The notes under the pieces are model-generated. The model had not been told where the DNA came from. It was given only the letters and a program-made list of their open reading frames with translations, and made no database searches. Source: Rhodospirillaceae bacterium (lineage in GTDB: Bacteria > Pseudomonadota > Alphaproteobacteria > Rhodospirillales > Magnetovibrionaceae). Taken from it: a DNA stretch of 5,389 bases. This document shows, piece after piece, positions 1 through 5,144 of the stretch. Position 1 is the first letter of the stretch. Every line of letters starts with the position of its first letter. The DNA lies in assembly GCA_002732845.1 (NCBI GenBank), contig NVSZ01000086.1:1-5389 (forward strand), written 5' to 3'. Position numbers and translations under genes: made by a program.

Positions 1-668
1 CCGTAATTGGGAACTTTGATGATCGCCACGCCGCCGGGTTGAAGCACCCGGTAAATTTCACGCAAAACCGGAAGCGGGTTCATTTCGTGTTCCAAGTAGG
101 ACCGCAACGTGGCGGCTGAAAAATAGTTATCGGGGAAGCTTCTGAGCCCCGCCAAGGTCGGTGCATTCACACACGCCCCGCCCGATTGGGAAAAGCGTTC
201 ATTGGCCGATTTGGCAAGATCGGTGGAGACCTCGACGCCAAACGGAACGAACCCCGGTGTCAGGTTGGTCATTTGCCCGCCATCACCGCACCCGGCATCA
301 ATCACGTTGCCGGGCTTGGCCCACGCATCCAACATCAAATTCATTTGCTTACGCGGAAACAGGTGCATGCGCATGCGGGTCAGCTTGCTGGCTTTATAGC
401 CCACGGGGCGCAAATCGGCACGGCGTTGTTCTTCGACTTTAGTGGTGGTTTCCCAGCTGAGTTCTTCAAACAGTTTGGCGTAATCTGGGCCTTTGTCGAT
501 GTACGTAAATCCACACGATGGGCAGTCTTTTATGGTCCACACATCGTAACTGTATTCGTTATCGAGCTCAGCAGAATTATCGCGTCCGCACAACGGGCAG
601 TCGCGATGCAAAACCTGAACGGTGCCAAGGTTTTTCGACTTCACTTCAAATTTTTTGACGTCGTTCAA
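1..668 (-). CDS. Zinc-ribbon class I SAM-dependent methyltransferase, C-terminus beyond the window
   Basis: Reading the minus strand from TTG at 668 gives 222 uninterrupted residues running off the window start. Residues 24-27 (CPLC) and 49-52 (CPSC) form a four-cysteine zinc ribbon. Residues 122-130 (VIDAGCGDG) are the SAM-binding motif I, with an acidic residue near 145 after the second strand. Later come LEHE (192-195), RVLQPGG (207-213) and a VPN segment, as in Methyltransf_11-type enzymes. Ribbon-plus-methyltransferase proteins are often found in surface glycan or small-molecule modification, but the substrate cannot be read here. Start choice: an in-frame TGA lies just upstream and no ATG is available. 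The TTG overlaps the argC stop by two bases and has GAGGA upstream, which suggests translational coupling. A GTG at 644 is the alternative but has no ribosome binding site. The family is clear; the role is unknown. Confidence 0.85.
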   Translation of the reverse strand, partial: MNDVKKFEVKSKNLGTVQVLHRDCPLCGRDNSAELDNEYSYDVWTIKDCPSCGFTYIDKGPDYAKLFEELSWETTTKVEEQRRADLRPVGYKASKLTRMRMHLFPRKQMNLMLDAWAKPGNVIDAGCGDGGQMTNLTPGFVPFGVEVSTDLAKSANERFSQSGGACVNAPTLAGLRSFPDNYFSAATLRSYLEHEMNPLPVLREIYRVLQPGGVAIIKVPNY

Positions 669-1567
669 AGTCCCATATCCTCATCCACGCCCAACATGAT
701 GTTGAGGTTTTGCACACACGATCCAGACGCCCCCTTGCCAAGGTTGTCCAGCAACGCCATGACCACGGTTTGACCGTCAGCTTCACAAACGTGCAACCTT
801 AATTCATTGGTGCCGTTCAAGGCCTGAGGCTCTATACGGAGCAAATCGTTCGCTTTAACAACACTTACAAAGCGGCTGCCGTCATAATGGCTGGCCAGCG
901 CGTCATAAACCGCCGCAGCATCCGCAAATAACGGCAATTGCACGATCATGCCTTGGGCAAAATTGCCGACACTGGGCACCATGATGGGCCGAACGTTCAG
1001 GCCACCGTGCTTTTGAATTTCCGGGACGTGTTTATGGGCCAGGCTGAGACCGTATACAAAAAACGGCGTCTCGCTGTCTGTACCGCCTTCGAAATCGGCA
1101 ATCAACGGCTTTCCGCCGCCGGAATAACCGGAAATCGCATTAATCGAAAGGCCTTGATCCGCATCAATCAATCCGCTACTCACCAACGGCTGCAGCATCG
1201 ATATGGACGCCACCGCGTAACAGCCGGGGTTTGATACCCGTGTCGCATGACGGATGATGTCGCGCTGACCGGGGCTGAGCTCAGCAAAGCCATAGGCCCA
1301 GTTATCCGCAACCCGGTGGGCCGAACTGGCATCGATAATCTTAACGTTCGCATTGGTGACCATAGCGGCGGCATCAATAGCGGCGGCATCGGGCAGGCAC
1401 AAAATCGCCACGTCGACGCTGTTCAACATGTCCGCACGGGCGCTAGCGTCTTTTCGGACTTCTTCGGCCAAAGTCACCAATTCAATATCATCCCGATTTT
1501 CCAACCGAGACTTGATTTGCAGGCCTGTGGTTCCCACCGCCCCATCAATAAATATCCGTGCCGTCAT
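665..1567 (-). CDS. argC: N-acetyl-gamma-glutamyl-phosphate reductase, type 2
   Basis: This enzyme reduces N-acetyl-glutamyl-5-phosphate to the semialdehyde with NADPH, the third step of arginine and ornithine synthesis, in the cytoplasm. The product is 300 residues, the length of the shorter type 2 class (type 1 is about 340-350). Residues 5-18 (IFIDGAVGTTGLQI) are the nucleotide-binding start. The nucleophile is C116 in SNPGCYA. The AHKHVPEI segment (177-184) supplies the catalytic histidine region, and GKGASGSCVQNLNIMLG (277-293) is the conserved C-terminal signature. No key residue is missing. ATG at 1567 is preceded by AAGGA (1577-1581) nine bases away. A TATGAT hexamer on the minus strand (1627-1632) could be a -10 box, but no good -35 partner is seen. 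The methyltransferase gene starts inside its stop codon, so the two are co-transcribed. No other arg gene is in the window. Confidence 0.96.
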   Translation of the reverse strand: MTARIFIDGAVGTTGLQIKSRLENRDDIELVTLAEEVRKDASARADMLNSVDVAILCLPDAAAIDAAAMVTNANVKIIDASSAHRVADNWAYGFAELSPGQRDIIRHATRVSNPGCYAVASISMLQPLVSSGLIDADQGLSINAISGYSGGGKPLIADFEGGTDSETPFFVYGLSLAHKHVPEIQKHGGLNVRPIMVPSVGNFAQGMIVQLPLFADAAAVYDALASHYDGSRFVSVVKANDLLRIEPQALNGTNELRLHVCEADGQTVVMALLDNLGKGASGSCVQNLNIMLGVDEDMGL

Positions 1568-1711
1568 GTTCTTAATTCCTTTTCTCTGTCTTGATTAAAG
1601 GACCCCGCGCACTTTCGCAAGAAAACATCATACCGCAACAATCAAAAGTGTGATCTTATCTAGAGCAAAGACGCTAATAATAGATTGGGAAACCCCCGTG
1701 AAAGGATGATT

Positions 1712-2065
1712 ATGGACAATAAAATTACGGGGTTTCATGCCCATGTTTATTATCAAGATGCTGAAACCCGAGAAATTGCAGCAAAAATCCGCTCTTTTGC
1801 CGAACAAAATTTTGAGGTGATCATGGGCAGCTGGCGCGATGAGCCGGTTGGGCCTCACCCCCTGGCAATGTTTCAGATGTCGTTCAAACCAAATGTATTT
1901 GAGGACATTGTCCCGTGGCTGATGCTGAACCGGAATGGCCTGAGTATTCTTATTCACCCCGAAACCGGGGACCACGTTCCCGACCATCGCGATTTTCCGC
2001 TCTGGCTGGGTGAAAAACTGACACTCGATATCGGTTTTCTGGAATCTTTAAATACTTCCGCTTAA
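1712..2065 (+). CDS. DOPA 4,5-dioxygenase family protein (aromatic ring-cleaving dioxygenase-like)
   Basis: This is a 117-residue cytoplasmic protein. Its layout matches the small DOPA 4,5-dioxygenase family: FHAHVYY near the N-terminus (residues 8-14), GPHPLAMFQ (47-55), then PWLMLNRNGLSILIHP (68-83) followed by GDHVPDHRDFPLWLG (86-100). The conserved histidines (H9, H11, H49, H82, H88, H92) are probable Fe(II) ligands and catalytic bases for extradiol cleavage. This is known for characterised members and inferred here. The natural substrate in bacteria is generally unknown and nothing nearby indicates a catechol pathway. Start choice: ATG at 1712 has AAGGA at 1702-1706 with five bases between. 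ATG at 1706 and TTG at 1685 are in frame but poorly placed relative to that site, and the family begins close to the FHAHVYY motif. The gene is divergent from argC and convergent with the metallochaperone gene, so it is probably a single-gene unit. Confidence 0.85.
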   Translation: MDNKITGFHAHVYYQDAETREIAAKIRSFAEQNFEVIMGSWRDEPVGPHPLAMFQMSFKPNVFEDIVPWLMLNRNGLSILIHPETGDHVPDHRDFPLWLGEKLTLDIGFLESLNTSA

Positions 2066-2066
2066 G

Positions 2067-2495
2067 CTACTTCGGGAAATTCTTTAAACAACACAGGCCC
2101 GAGGGGTTTTGGGTAGAACAAGCACAGGTTTTGGCCTTGGTTTGACGGATCACGTAATCTTTGAGGGTGGGATCGGCCAAAACCTCGCCACGGGTGACAC
2201 CAAAGCAATAACAGAGCGTTGCCGCGTCCGTTGTGTCTTTTTGCCCGACCAAAGTCCGCACGTCCCCCTGCCCGGCTTGCCAGCCATCCTCGGCGAAATA
2301 GACCACGTCACAAGCCGCGTCATCGCAAAAAAAATATCGGCGCTCTTTATCTTCAAGTTCCCAAGGGGTTTTGATGTGTTGGATAAGCGTGGTCAGAGCC
2401 ACTTCACCACAGGCCCCGCCGTGACTGGGACAAGGTAATTTTTTAGGCTGAGTTTTGACTGTTGAGGAACAACAATCGGGGGAGGCTTCATTCAT
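2067..2495 (-). CDS. Stand-alone CopZ N-terminal-type Zn/[2Fe-2S] metallochaperone
   Basis: This is a 142-residue soluble protein with 12 cysteines. Residues 21-67 fit the zinc-binding part of the Archaeoglobus CopZ N-terminal domain: CPSHGGACG (22-30), then FFCDDAACDVVYF (55-67), giving C22, C29, C57 and C62. Residues 94-136 resemble the BFD-like [2Fe-2S] part: LCYCFGVTRGEV (C95, C97), then KTCACS (C124, C126) and NPSGLCCL (C135, C136). In Archaeoglobus CopZ this module precedes an HMA copper-chaperone domain. Here the protein ends right after it, so the HMA part is absent. An N-terminal CC pair (C8, C9) is an additional possible metal site. ATG at 2495 overlaps the end of the merF-like gene by 8 bp, so the two are co-translated. 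Inferred role: cytosolic acceptor or redox partner for the metal handled by the transporter. The family is fairly certain, the metal is not. Confidence 0.82.
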   Translation of the reverse strand: MNEASPDCCSSTVKTQPKKLPCPSHGGACGEVALTTLIQHIKTPWELEDKERRYFFCDDAACDVVYFAEDGWQAGQGDVRTLVGQKDTTDAATLCYCFGVTRGEVLADPTLKDYVIRQTKAKTCACSTQNPSGLCCLKNFPK

Positions 2496-2721
2496 GTTTT
2501 GGTTCCGTATCGCAAGTGTGGGGCTTTTTCAAAAGATACAACCCGTATCCCGCAATGCCCATAAAAATCGCCATGCCCGGAAGCAACACCCAATCCAACC
2601 ACGCCAACGAGGCCGATAACCCGGCCACACCCAGCACAATCACCAAAGCCGGCGTAAAGCAACAAACCGCCGCCACTCCCGTGCCAATCAAACCCGTCTT
2701 TAAAACATTACGATCTTTCAT
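2488..2721 (-). CDS. merF: MerF-like mercuric ion transport protein (inner membrane)
   Basis: This is a 77-residue membrane protein with two predicted helices: residues about 9-34, and about 41-63 after a short LDW turn. The segment VCCFTPALVIVLGVAGLSA (19-37) is the hallmark of MerF/MerT transporters. The vicinal pair C20-C21 in the first helix takes up Hg(II) at the periplasmic side, as known for MerF, which is about 81 residues long. Known MerF proteins carry a second vicinal Cys pair at the cytosolic C-terminus; here only C70 remains (HTCDTEP). ATG at 2721 is preceded by GAAGGG (2730-2735) eight bases away. The gene is first in a two-gene operon with the metallochaperone, behind a MerR-type promoter and divergent from the regulator. 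The family call is strong. Whether the real substrate is mercury is inference, because no merA or merP is visible. Confidence 0.86.
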   Translation of the reverse strand: MKDRNVLKTGLIGTGVAAVCCFTPALVIVLGVAGLSASLAWLDWVLLPGMAIFMGIAGYGLYLLKKPHTCDTEPKHE

Positions 2722-2729
2722 TTTTCACA

Positions 2730-2735
2730 CCCTTC
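2730..2735 (-). promoter_or_regulatory. Ribosome binding site of the merF-like gene
   Basis: GAAGGG on the minus strand lies eight bases before the ATG at 2721. It supports that start and is the strongest such site in the metal cluster. The downstream metallochaperone has only a weak site and probably depends on coupling. Confidence 0.6.
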
Positions 2736-2776
2736 TCTCCCACTTATCGCCTTGAATTTAACAGTGTTCAGCCTTA

Positions 2777-2807
2777 ACTATAGACCCTGTAGTTGGTACA
2801 GGCTCAA
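2777..2807 (-). promoter_or_regulatory. MerR-type promoter of the merF-like operon, 19-bp spacer
   Basis: On the minus strand a -35 box TTGAGC (2802-2807) is separated by exactly 19 bp (2783-2801) from a -10 box TATAGT (2777-2782). Promoters activated by MerR-family proteins have over-long 19-20 bp spacers, and the metal-bound regulator untwists them to align the two boxes. Transcription would begin near 2770, leaving a leader of about 50 bases before the merF-like ATG. Confidence 0.8.
2786..2802. promoter_or_regulatory. Operator dyad for the divergent MerR-family regulator
   Basis: CCTGTA (2786-2791) and TACAGG (2797-2802) form a perfect inverted repeat with a five-base centre (GTTGG). It sits inside the 19-bp spacer of the merF-like promoter. 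The arrangement resembles operators of MerR-family sensors for soft metals. Regulation of the regulator's own promoter is also likely, because its transcription must start close by. No convincing separate -35/-10 pair for that direction was found; TTAACA (2758-2763) with TATAGA (2779-2784) has a spacer of only 15 bp. Confidence 0.75.
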
Positions 2808-2833
2808 GAGCAACTTAAGAGCGTTGGGAAAAA

Positions 2834-3229
2834 ATGATGAAACGCGGTGAATTGGCGAAACGAACCGAGTGTAACATCGAAACGGTTCGCTATTATGAAA
2901 AGGCGGGGCTGTTAGCTGATCCCCCACGCACGGCAAAGGGCTATCGGATTTACGATGAAAGCCACGAAAAAACGCTCCGATTTATCCTACAGTCTAGAAA
3001 ATTAGGCTTTACGGTCGAAGAAGTGCGCGACCTTCTGACCCTCGTCAGTGGCGGAAACTATACCTGTGATGAAATCCTCGAAAAAACCCAAGCCCACTTA
3101 AAATCCGTGCAAGCCCGCATCACAGACCTGCAACGCCTAGAATCCACGCTTTTGAAAACAATTGCCAAATGCAAAGGCGGAAATACACCAGATTGCGCTA
3201 TTGTTGAGGCTTTGGGGGAAAAGAACTAA
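2834..3229 (+). CDS. MerR-family metal-responsive transcriptional regulator
   Basis: This is a 131-residue dimeric DNA-binding sensor. Residues 3-40 form the winged helix-turn-helix (RGELAKRT, then ETVRYYEKAGLL and GYRIYDE). The LGFTVEEVRDLL segment (57-68) is typical of metal-sensing members. A long dimerisation helix runs about 80-111, and the metal loop is CKGGNTPDC (113-121). C78, C113 and C121 match the three-cysteine pattern of the divalent and soft-metal sensors (MerR, PbrR, ZntR). CueR-like sensors for Cu(I) have Ser at the first position. The last two Cys are separated by seven residues; Tn501 MerR has eight and CueR seven, so Hg(II) versus another metal cannot be settled. ATG at 2834 is listed. 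The adjacent ATG at 2837 is seven bases from the GGGA site and equally possible. It is divergent from the transporter-chaperone operon and probably controls it. Confidence 0.9.
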   Translation: MMKRGELAKRTECNIETVRYYEKAGLLADPPRTAKGYRIYDESHEKTLRFILQSRKLGFTVEEVRDLLTLVSGGNYTCDEILEKTQAHLKSVQARITDLQRLESTLLKTIAKCKGGNTPDCAIVEALGEKN

Positions 3230-3235
3230 AACAAT

Positions 3236-3269
3236 AAAAAAAAGGGCCACCCACCGGGTCGCCCTTTTT
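3236..3269. terminator. Rho-independent terminator after the MerR-family gene, probably bidirectional
   Basis: GGGC (3244-3247) and ACCC (3249-3252) pair with GGGT (3256-3259) and GCCC (3261-3264) across a three-base loop, with one C-C mismatch. Eight A (3236-3243) precede the stem and five T (3265-3269) follow it, so it can end transcription on both strands. It lies seven bases after the regulator stop and downstream of the aceA operon, which converges on it. Confidence 0.85.
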
Positions 3270-3317
3270 AATATCACTTTGATAGATTCAGCCTTTAACT
3301 TTAGACGGAAATCCGCC

Positions 3318-3578
3318 TTAGGTTTTGCTCGACACCATGGGCATCATTTGATCGCCCCAGGCGGCTCCGGTTGACGAATGGTAGCGTGATTTACGCGTCA
3401 ATTCGACGATTAAGCCTTCTTCTGTCGCTCTGGCGATGCAAGCATTTAGACGCCTGATGTTGTTTTCCAAACTGTGCAATGCACTATCTTGATCTTCAGA
3501 CAATTCACATCTGGCCGTTGCCATTGAAGCTGCAGAAAGCGTTTGATGTGTGCCTAGATTAATCGCTTTAACACCCAT
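3318..3578 (-). CDS. Hypothetical 86-residue protein downstream of isocitrate lyase
   Basis: I do not recognise this protein. It has no signal peptide and no membrane segment. Residues about 28-56 (from EDQDSALHSLENNIRRLNAC) look like one amphipathic helix, possibly a coiled coil. The C-terminal third (about 61-86) is polar with GAAWGDQMMPM. There are two cysteines (C24, C47), not in a known metal motif. Support for coding: ATG at 3578 has AAGGA (3586-3590) seven bases upstream. The gene follows aceA by 30 bp on the same strand with no terminator between, and the shared terminator at 3236-3269 lies just beyond it. It is therefore probably co-transcribed with aceA and may be produced when the glyoxylate cycle is on. 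Any function in acetate or fatty-acid growth would be inference from position only. Confidence 0.68.
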   Translation of the reverse strand: MGVKAINLGTHQTLSAASMATARCELSEDQDSALHSLENNIRRLNACIARATEEGLIVELTRKSRYHSSTGAAWGDQMMPMVSSKT

Positions 3579-3608
3579 GATGATATCCTTTCTAAGATTT
3601 AAGTCTTT

Positions 3609-4910
3609 TTATTCGCCCGCAAGAGATTCGGGAACAAATTGATCTGATTCAGTTGATTCCGACATCGCCGTGGTGGATGAATTGGCTCCACCGATCGCCA
3701 TCGTCACCGCATCGAAATAACCGGTACCAACTTCGCGTTGATGGCGCGTTGCCGTATAACCTTTGGCTTCGCTGGCAAATTCGGCCTGTTGCAGTTTGGA
3801 ATACGCCGCCATACCACCGTCTTTGTAGGCGCTCGCCAATTCGAACATGCCGTGGTTGAGTTGATGGAACCCAGCCAAGGTTACAAATTGGAATTTATAG
3901 CCCATGGCGCCCAATTCACGTTGATACTTAGCGATGGTGGCTTTGTCCAAATTCGCTTCCCAGTTAAAGCTTGGGCTGCAGTTGTAAGCCAACATTTTAT
4001 CGGGGAATTCTTTTTTGATGGCTTCGGCAAATTTGCGCGCATCATCAAGATCGGGTTTGGAGGTTTCCCACCACATCAAATCGCAATACGGCGCGTAATT
4101 CAGGCTTCGGGAAATACACGCATCCACGCCGTGCTTGATGTTAAAGAAGCCTTCGGATGTGCGGTCGTCTTCGCTGATGAACGGACGATCGCGTTCGTCG
4201 ATGTCTGACGTCAGCAATTTTGCACTTTCGGCATCGGTGCGACTGATGACGATGCTGGGCACGCCCATAACGTCGGCAGCCAAACGTGCAGCGGTCAAGT
4301 TTTTAATGTGAGCAGCCGTTGGAATCAGAACTTTTCCACCCAAATGTCCGCATTTCTTTTCGGCAGCCAACTGGTCTTCGAAATGAACCGCTGCGGCCCC
4401 GGCTTCGATATAGGCTTTCATGATTTCAAAAGCATTCAAAGGTCCACCAAATCCGGCTTCGGCATCGGCAATGATGGGGGCGAACCAATCGCGTTCAACG
4501 CCACCTTCGGAATGTTCGATTTGATCGGCGCGCTGTAACGCCCGATTGATGCGTTTTGCCAGTTCAGGTCCGGCATTCGCAGGATACAGGCTTTGATCGG
4601 GATACATGGCGCCGGCCGTATTGGCGTCGGCAGCCACTTGCCAACCTGAGAGGTAGATGGCTTTCAGTCCGGCGCGTACCATTTGCATGGCCTGGTTTCC
4701 GGTGACCGCACCCAACGCATTGATAAAGTCTTCTGATTTCAAAAGATCCCACAAACGATTGGCTCCGCGTTCTGCCAAGGTATGAGAAATGGCCACAGAG
4801 CCCCGTAAACGGGTCACATCGTCAACTGAGTAATTTCGCTTGATACCATCAAAACGACCTTGGGGAGATCCGGGAATAATGGCTTCAAATTCTGCTGGGG
4901 TGTTCGTCAT
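3609..4910 (-). CDS. aceA: Isocitrate lyase
   Basis: This enzyme cleaves isocitrate to glyoxylate and succinate, the first step of the glyoxylate shunt, allowing growth on acetate and fatty acids; it acts in the cytoplasm as a homotetramer with Mg(II). The protein has 433 residues, full length for the bacterial class. Visible motifs are LSGWQVAAD (87-95), ADAEAGFGG (148-156) with the Mg-binding Asp region, HFEDQ (176-180), the catalytic KKCGH (185-189, C187 as the base), SRTDAE (223-228), and NCSPSFNW (310-317) of the substrate pocket. The C-terminal tail GANSSTTAM...DQF is also typical; it closes over the active site. ATG at 4910 has GAGG (4919-4922) eight bases upstream. The gene is divergent from a RamB/ScfR-like regulator across an AT-rich region with repeats, so acyl-CoA-type control is likely. 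No malate synthase is in the window. Confidence 0.97.
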   Translation of the reverse strand: MTNTPAEFEAIIPGSPQGRFDGIKRNYSVDDVTRLRGSVAISHTLAERGANRLWDLLKSEDFINALGAVTGNQAMQMVRAGLKAIYLSGWQVAADANTAGAMYPDQSLYPANAGPELAKRINRALQRADQIEHSEGGVERDWFAPIIADAEAGFGGPLNAFEIMKAYIEAGAAAVHFEDQLAAEKKCGHLGGKVLIPTAAHIKNLTAARLAADVMGVPSIVISRTDAESAKLLTSDIDERDRPFISEDDRTSEGFFNIKHGVDACISRSLNYAPYCDLMWWETSKPDLDDARKFAEAIKKEFPDKMLAYNCSPSFNWEANLDKATIAKYQRELGAMGYKFQFVTLAGFHQLNHGMFELASAYKDGGMAAYSKLQQAEFASEAKGYTATRHQREVGTGYFDAVTMAIGGANSSTTAMSESTESDQFVPESLAGE

Positions 4911-5012
4911 GTTTTTTGCCTCATGTGTGTCGCGTTATCTCTAACGCTGTGATGCTGTGTCGACTTCTCAACACGTTTGATGAGGTTAGTTTTTTACAAA
5001 ATTTAATCCTTG

Positions 5013-5041
5013 TATATAGTGTTCAGATATTATTAGGTAAA
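5013..5041 (-). promoter_or_regulatory. Candidate aceA promoter
   Basis: On the minus strand TTTACC (5036-5041) and TATATA (5013-5018) are 17 bp apart, each matching four of six consensus positions. The leader would be about 95 bases. The region is AT-rich, so such matches can arise by chance; this is only a candidate. Confidence 0.3.
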
Positions 5042-5067
5042 TTTGATACACAATTCGTGTGGTTGAG

Positions 5068-5093
5068 TTGTCAAATTGTCAAAATTGTCAAAA
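5068..5093. repeat. Three tandem TTGTCAAA copies in the aceA-regulator intergenic region
   Basis: TTGTCAAA occurs at 5068-5075, 5076-5083 and 5085-5092, the last two each followed by an extra A. The copies start 8 and 9 bases apart, close to one helical turn. On the minus strand each reads TTTGACAA and contains a TTGACA. A TATAAC hexamer (5094-5099, plus) directly follows and could be the -10 box of the regulator gene. The repeats therefore sit where an operator or -35 element would be expected. Their role is inferred from position. Confidence 0.6.
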
Positions 5094-5105
5094 TATAACA
5101 ATTTT
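5081..5105. promoter_or_regulatory. Inverted repeat AAAATTGT-N9-ACAATTTT, candidate operator
   Basis: AAAATTGT (5081-5088) and ACAATTTT (5098-5105) are perfect 8-bp inverted arms with a nine-base spacer. The left arm overlaps the second and third TTGTCAAA copies. The site ends 39 bases before the regulator ATG, which fits autoregulation by a dimeric helix-turn-helix protein. The sequence is AT-rich, so chance is not excluded. Confidence 0.4.
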
Positions 5106-5131
5106 ATCATGGAGTTTATCTAGGGTTTATC

Positions 5132-5136
5132 AGGAG
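5132..5136 (+). promoter_or_regulatory. Ribosome binding site of the XRE-family regulator
   Basis: AGGAG lies eight bases before the ATG at 5145 and fixes the start of the gene that runs off the window end. Confidence 0.7.
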
Positions 5137-5144
5137 TTTGAAAA

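Noticed and set aside
186..773. 195-codon plus-strand open frame
   Set aside because: It lies antisense to the methyltransferase and the end of argC, both with clear family motifs. It has no ribosome binding site or recognisable domain and is a shadow of the minus-strand genes.
1611..1652. Inverted CACTTT/AAAGTG arms in the argC-dioxygenase intergenic region
   Set aside because: The arms are six bases and about 30 bases apart, and they match no operator I know; chance is sufficient.
1628..1987. 119-codon minus-strand open frame opposite the dioxygenase-like gene
   Set aside because: The plus strand encodes the conserved dioxygenase motifs. The antisense product is unrecognisable and would end inside the argC promoter region.
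2060..2067. Palindrome GCTTAAGC at the convergent gene ends as a possible terminator
   Set aside because: It has an 8-bp AT-centred palindrome with no loop and no T run, so it cannot form a stable terminator hairpin.
3302..3315. Small hairpin around CGGAAATCCG after the 86-residue gene
   Set aside because: It has only four perfect pairs with a two-base loop and no T run. The nearby 3236-3269 structure explains termination far better.
3738..4208. 156-codon plus-strand open frame
   Set aside because: It is entirely antisense to aceA, including conserved motifs of isocitrate lyase, and its translation shows no family features.
4916..5098. 60-codon plus-strand open frame in the aceA-regulator intergenic region
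   Set aside because: It spans the aceA leader, the candidate promoter and the repeats, has no ribosome binding site and gives a low-complexity product.
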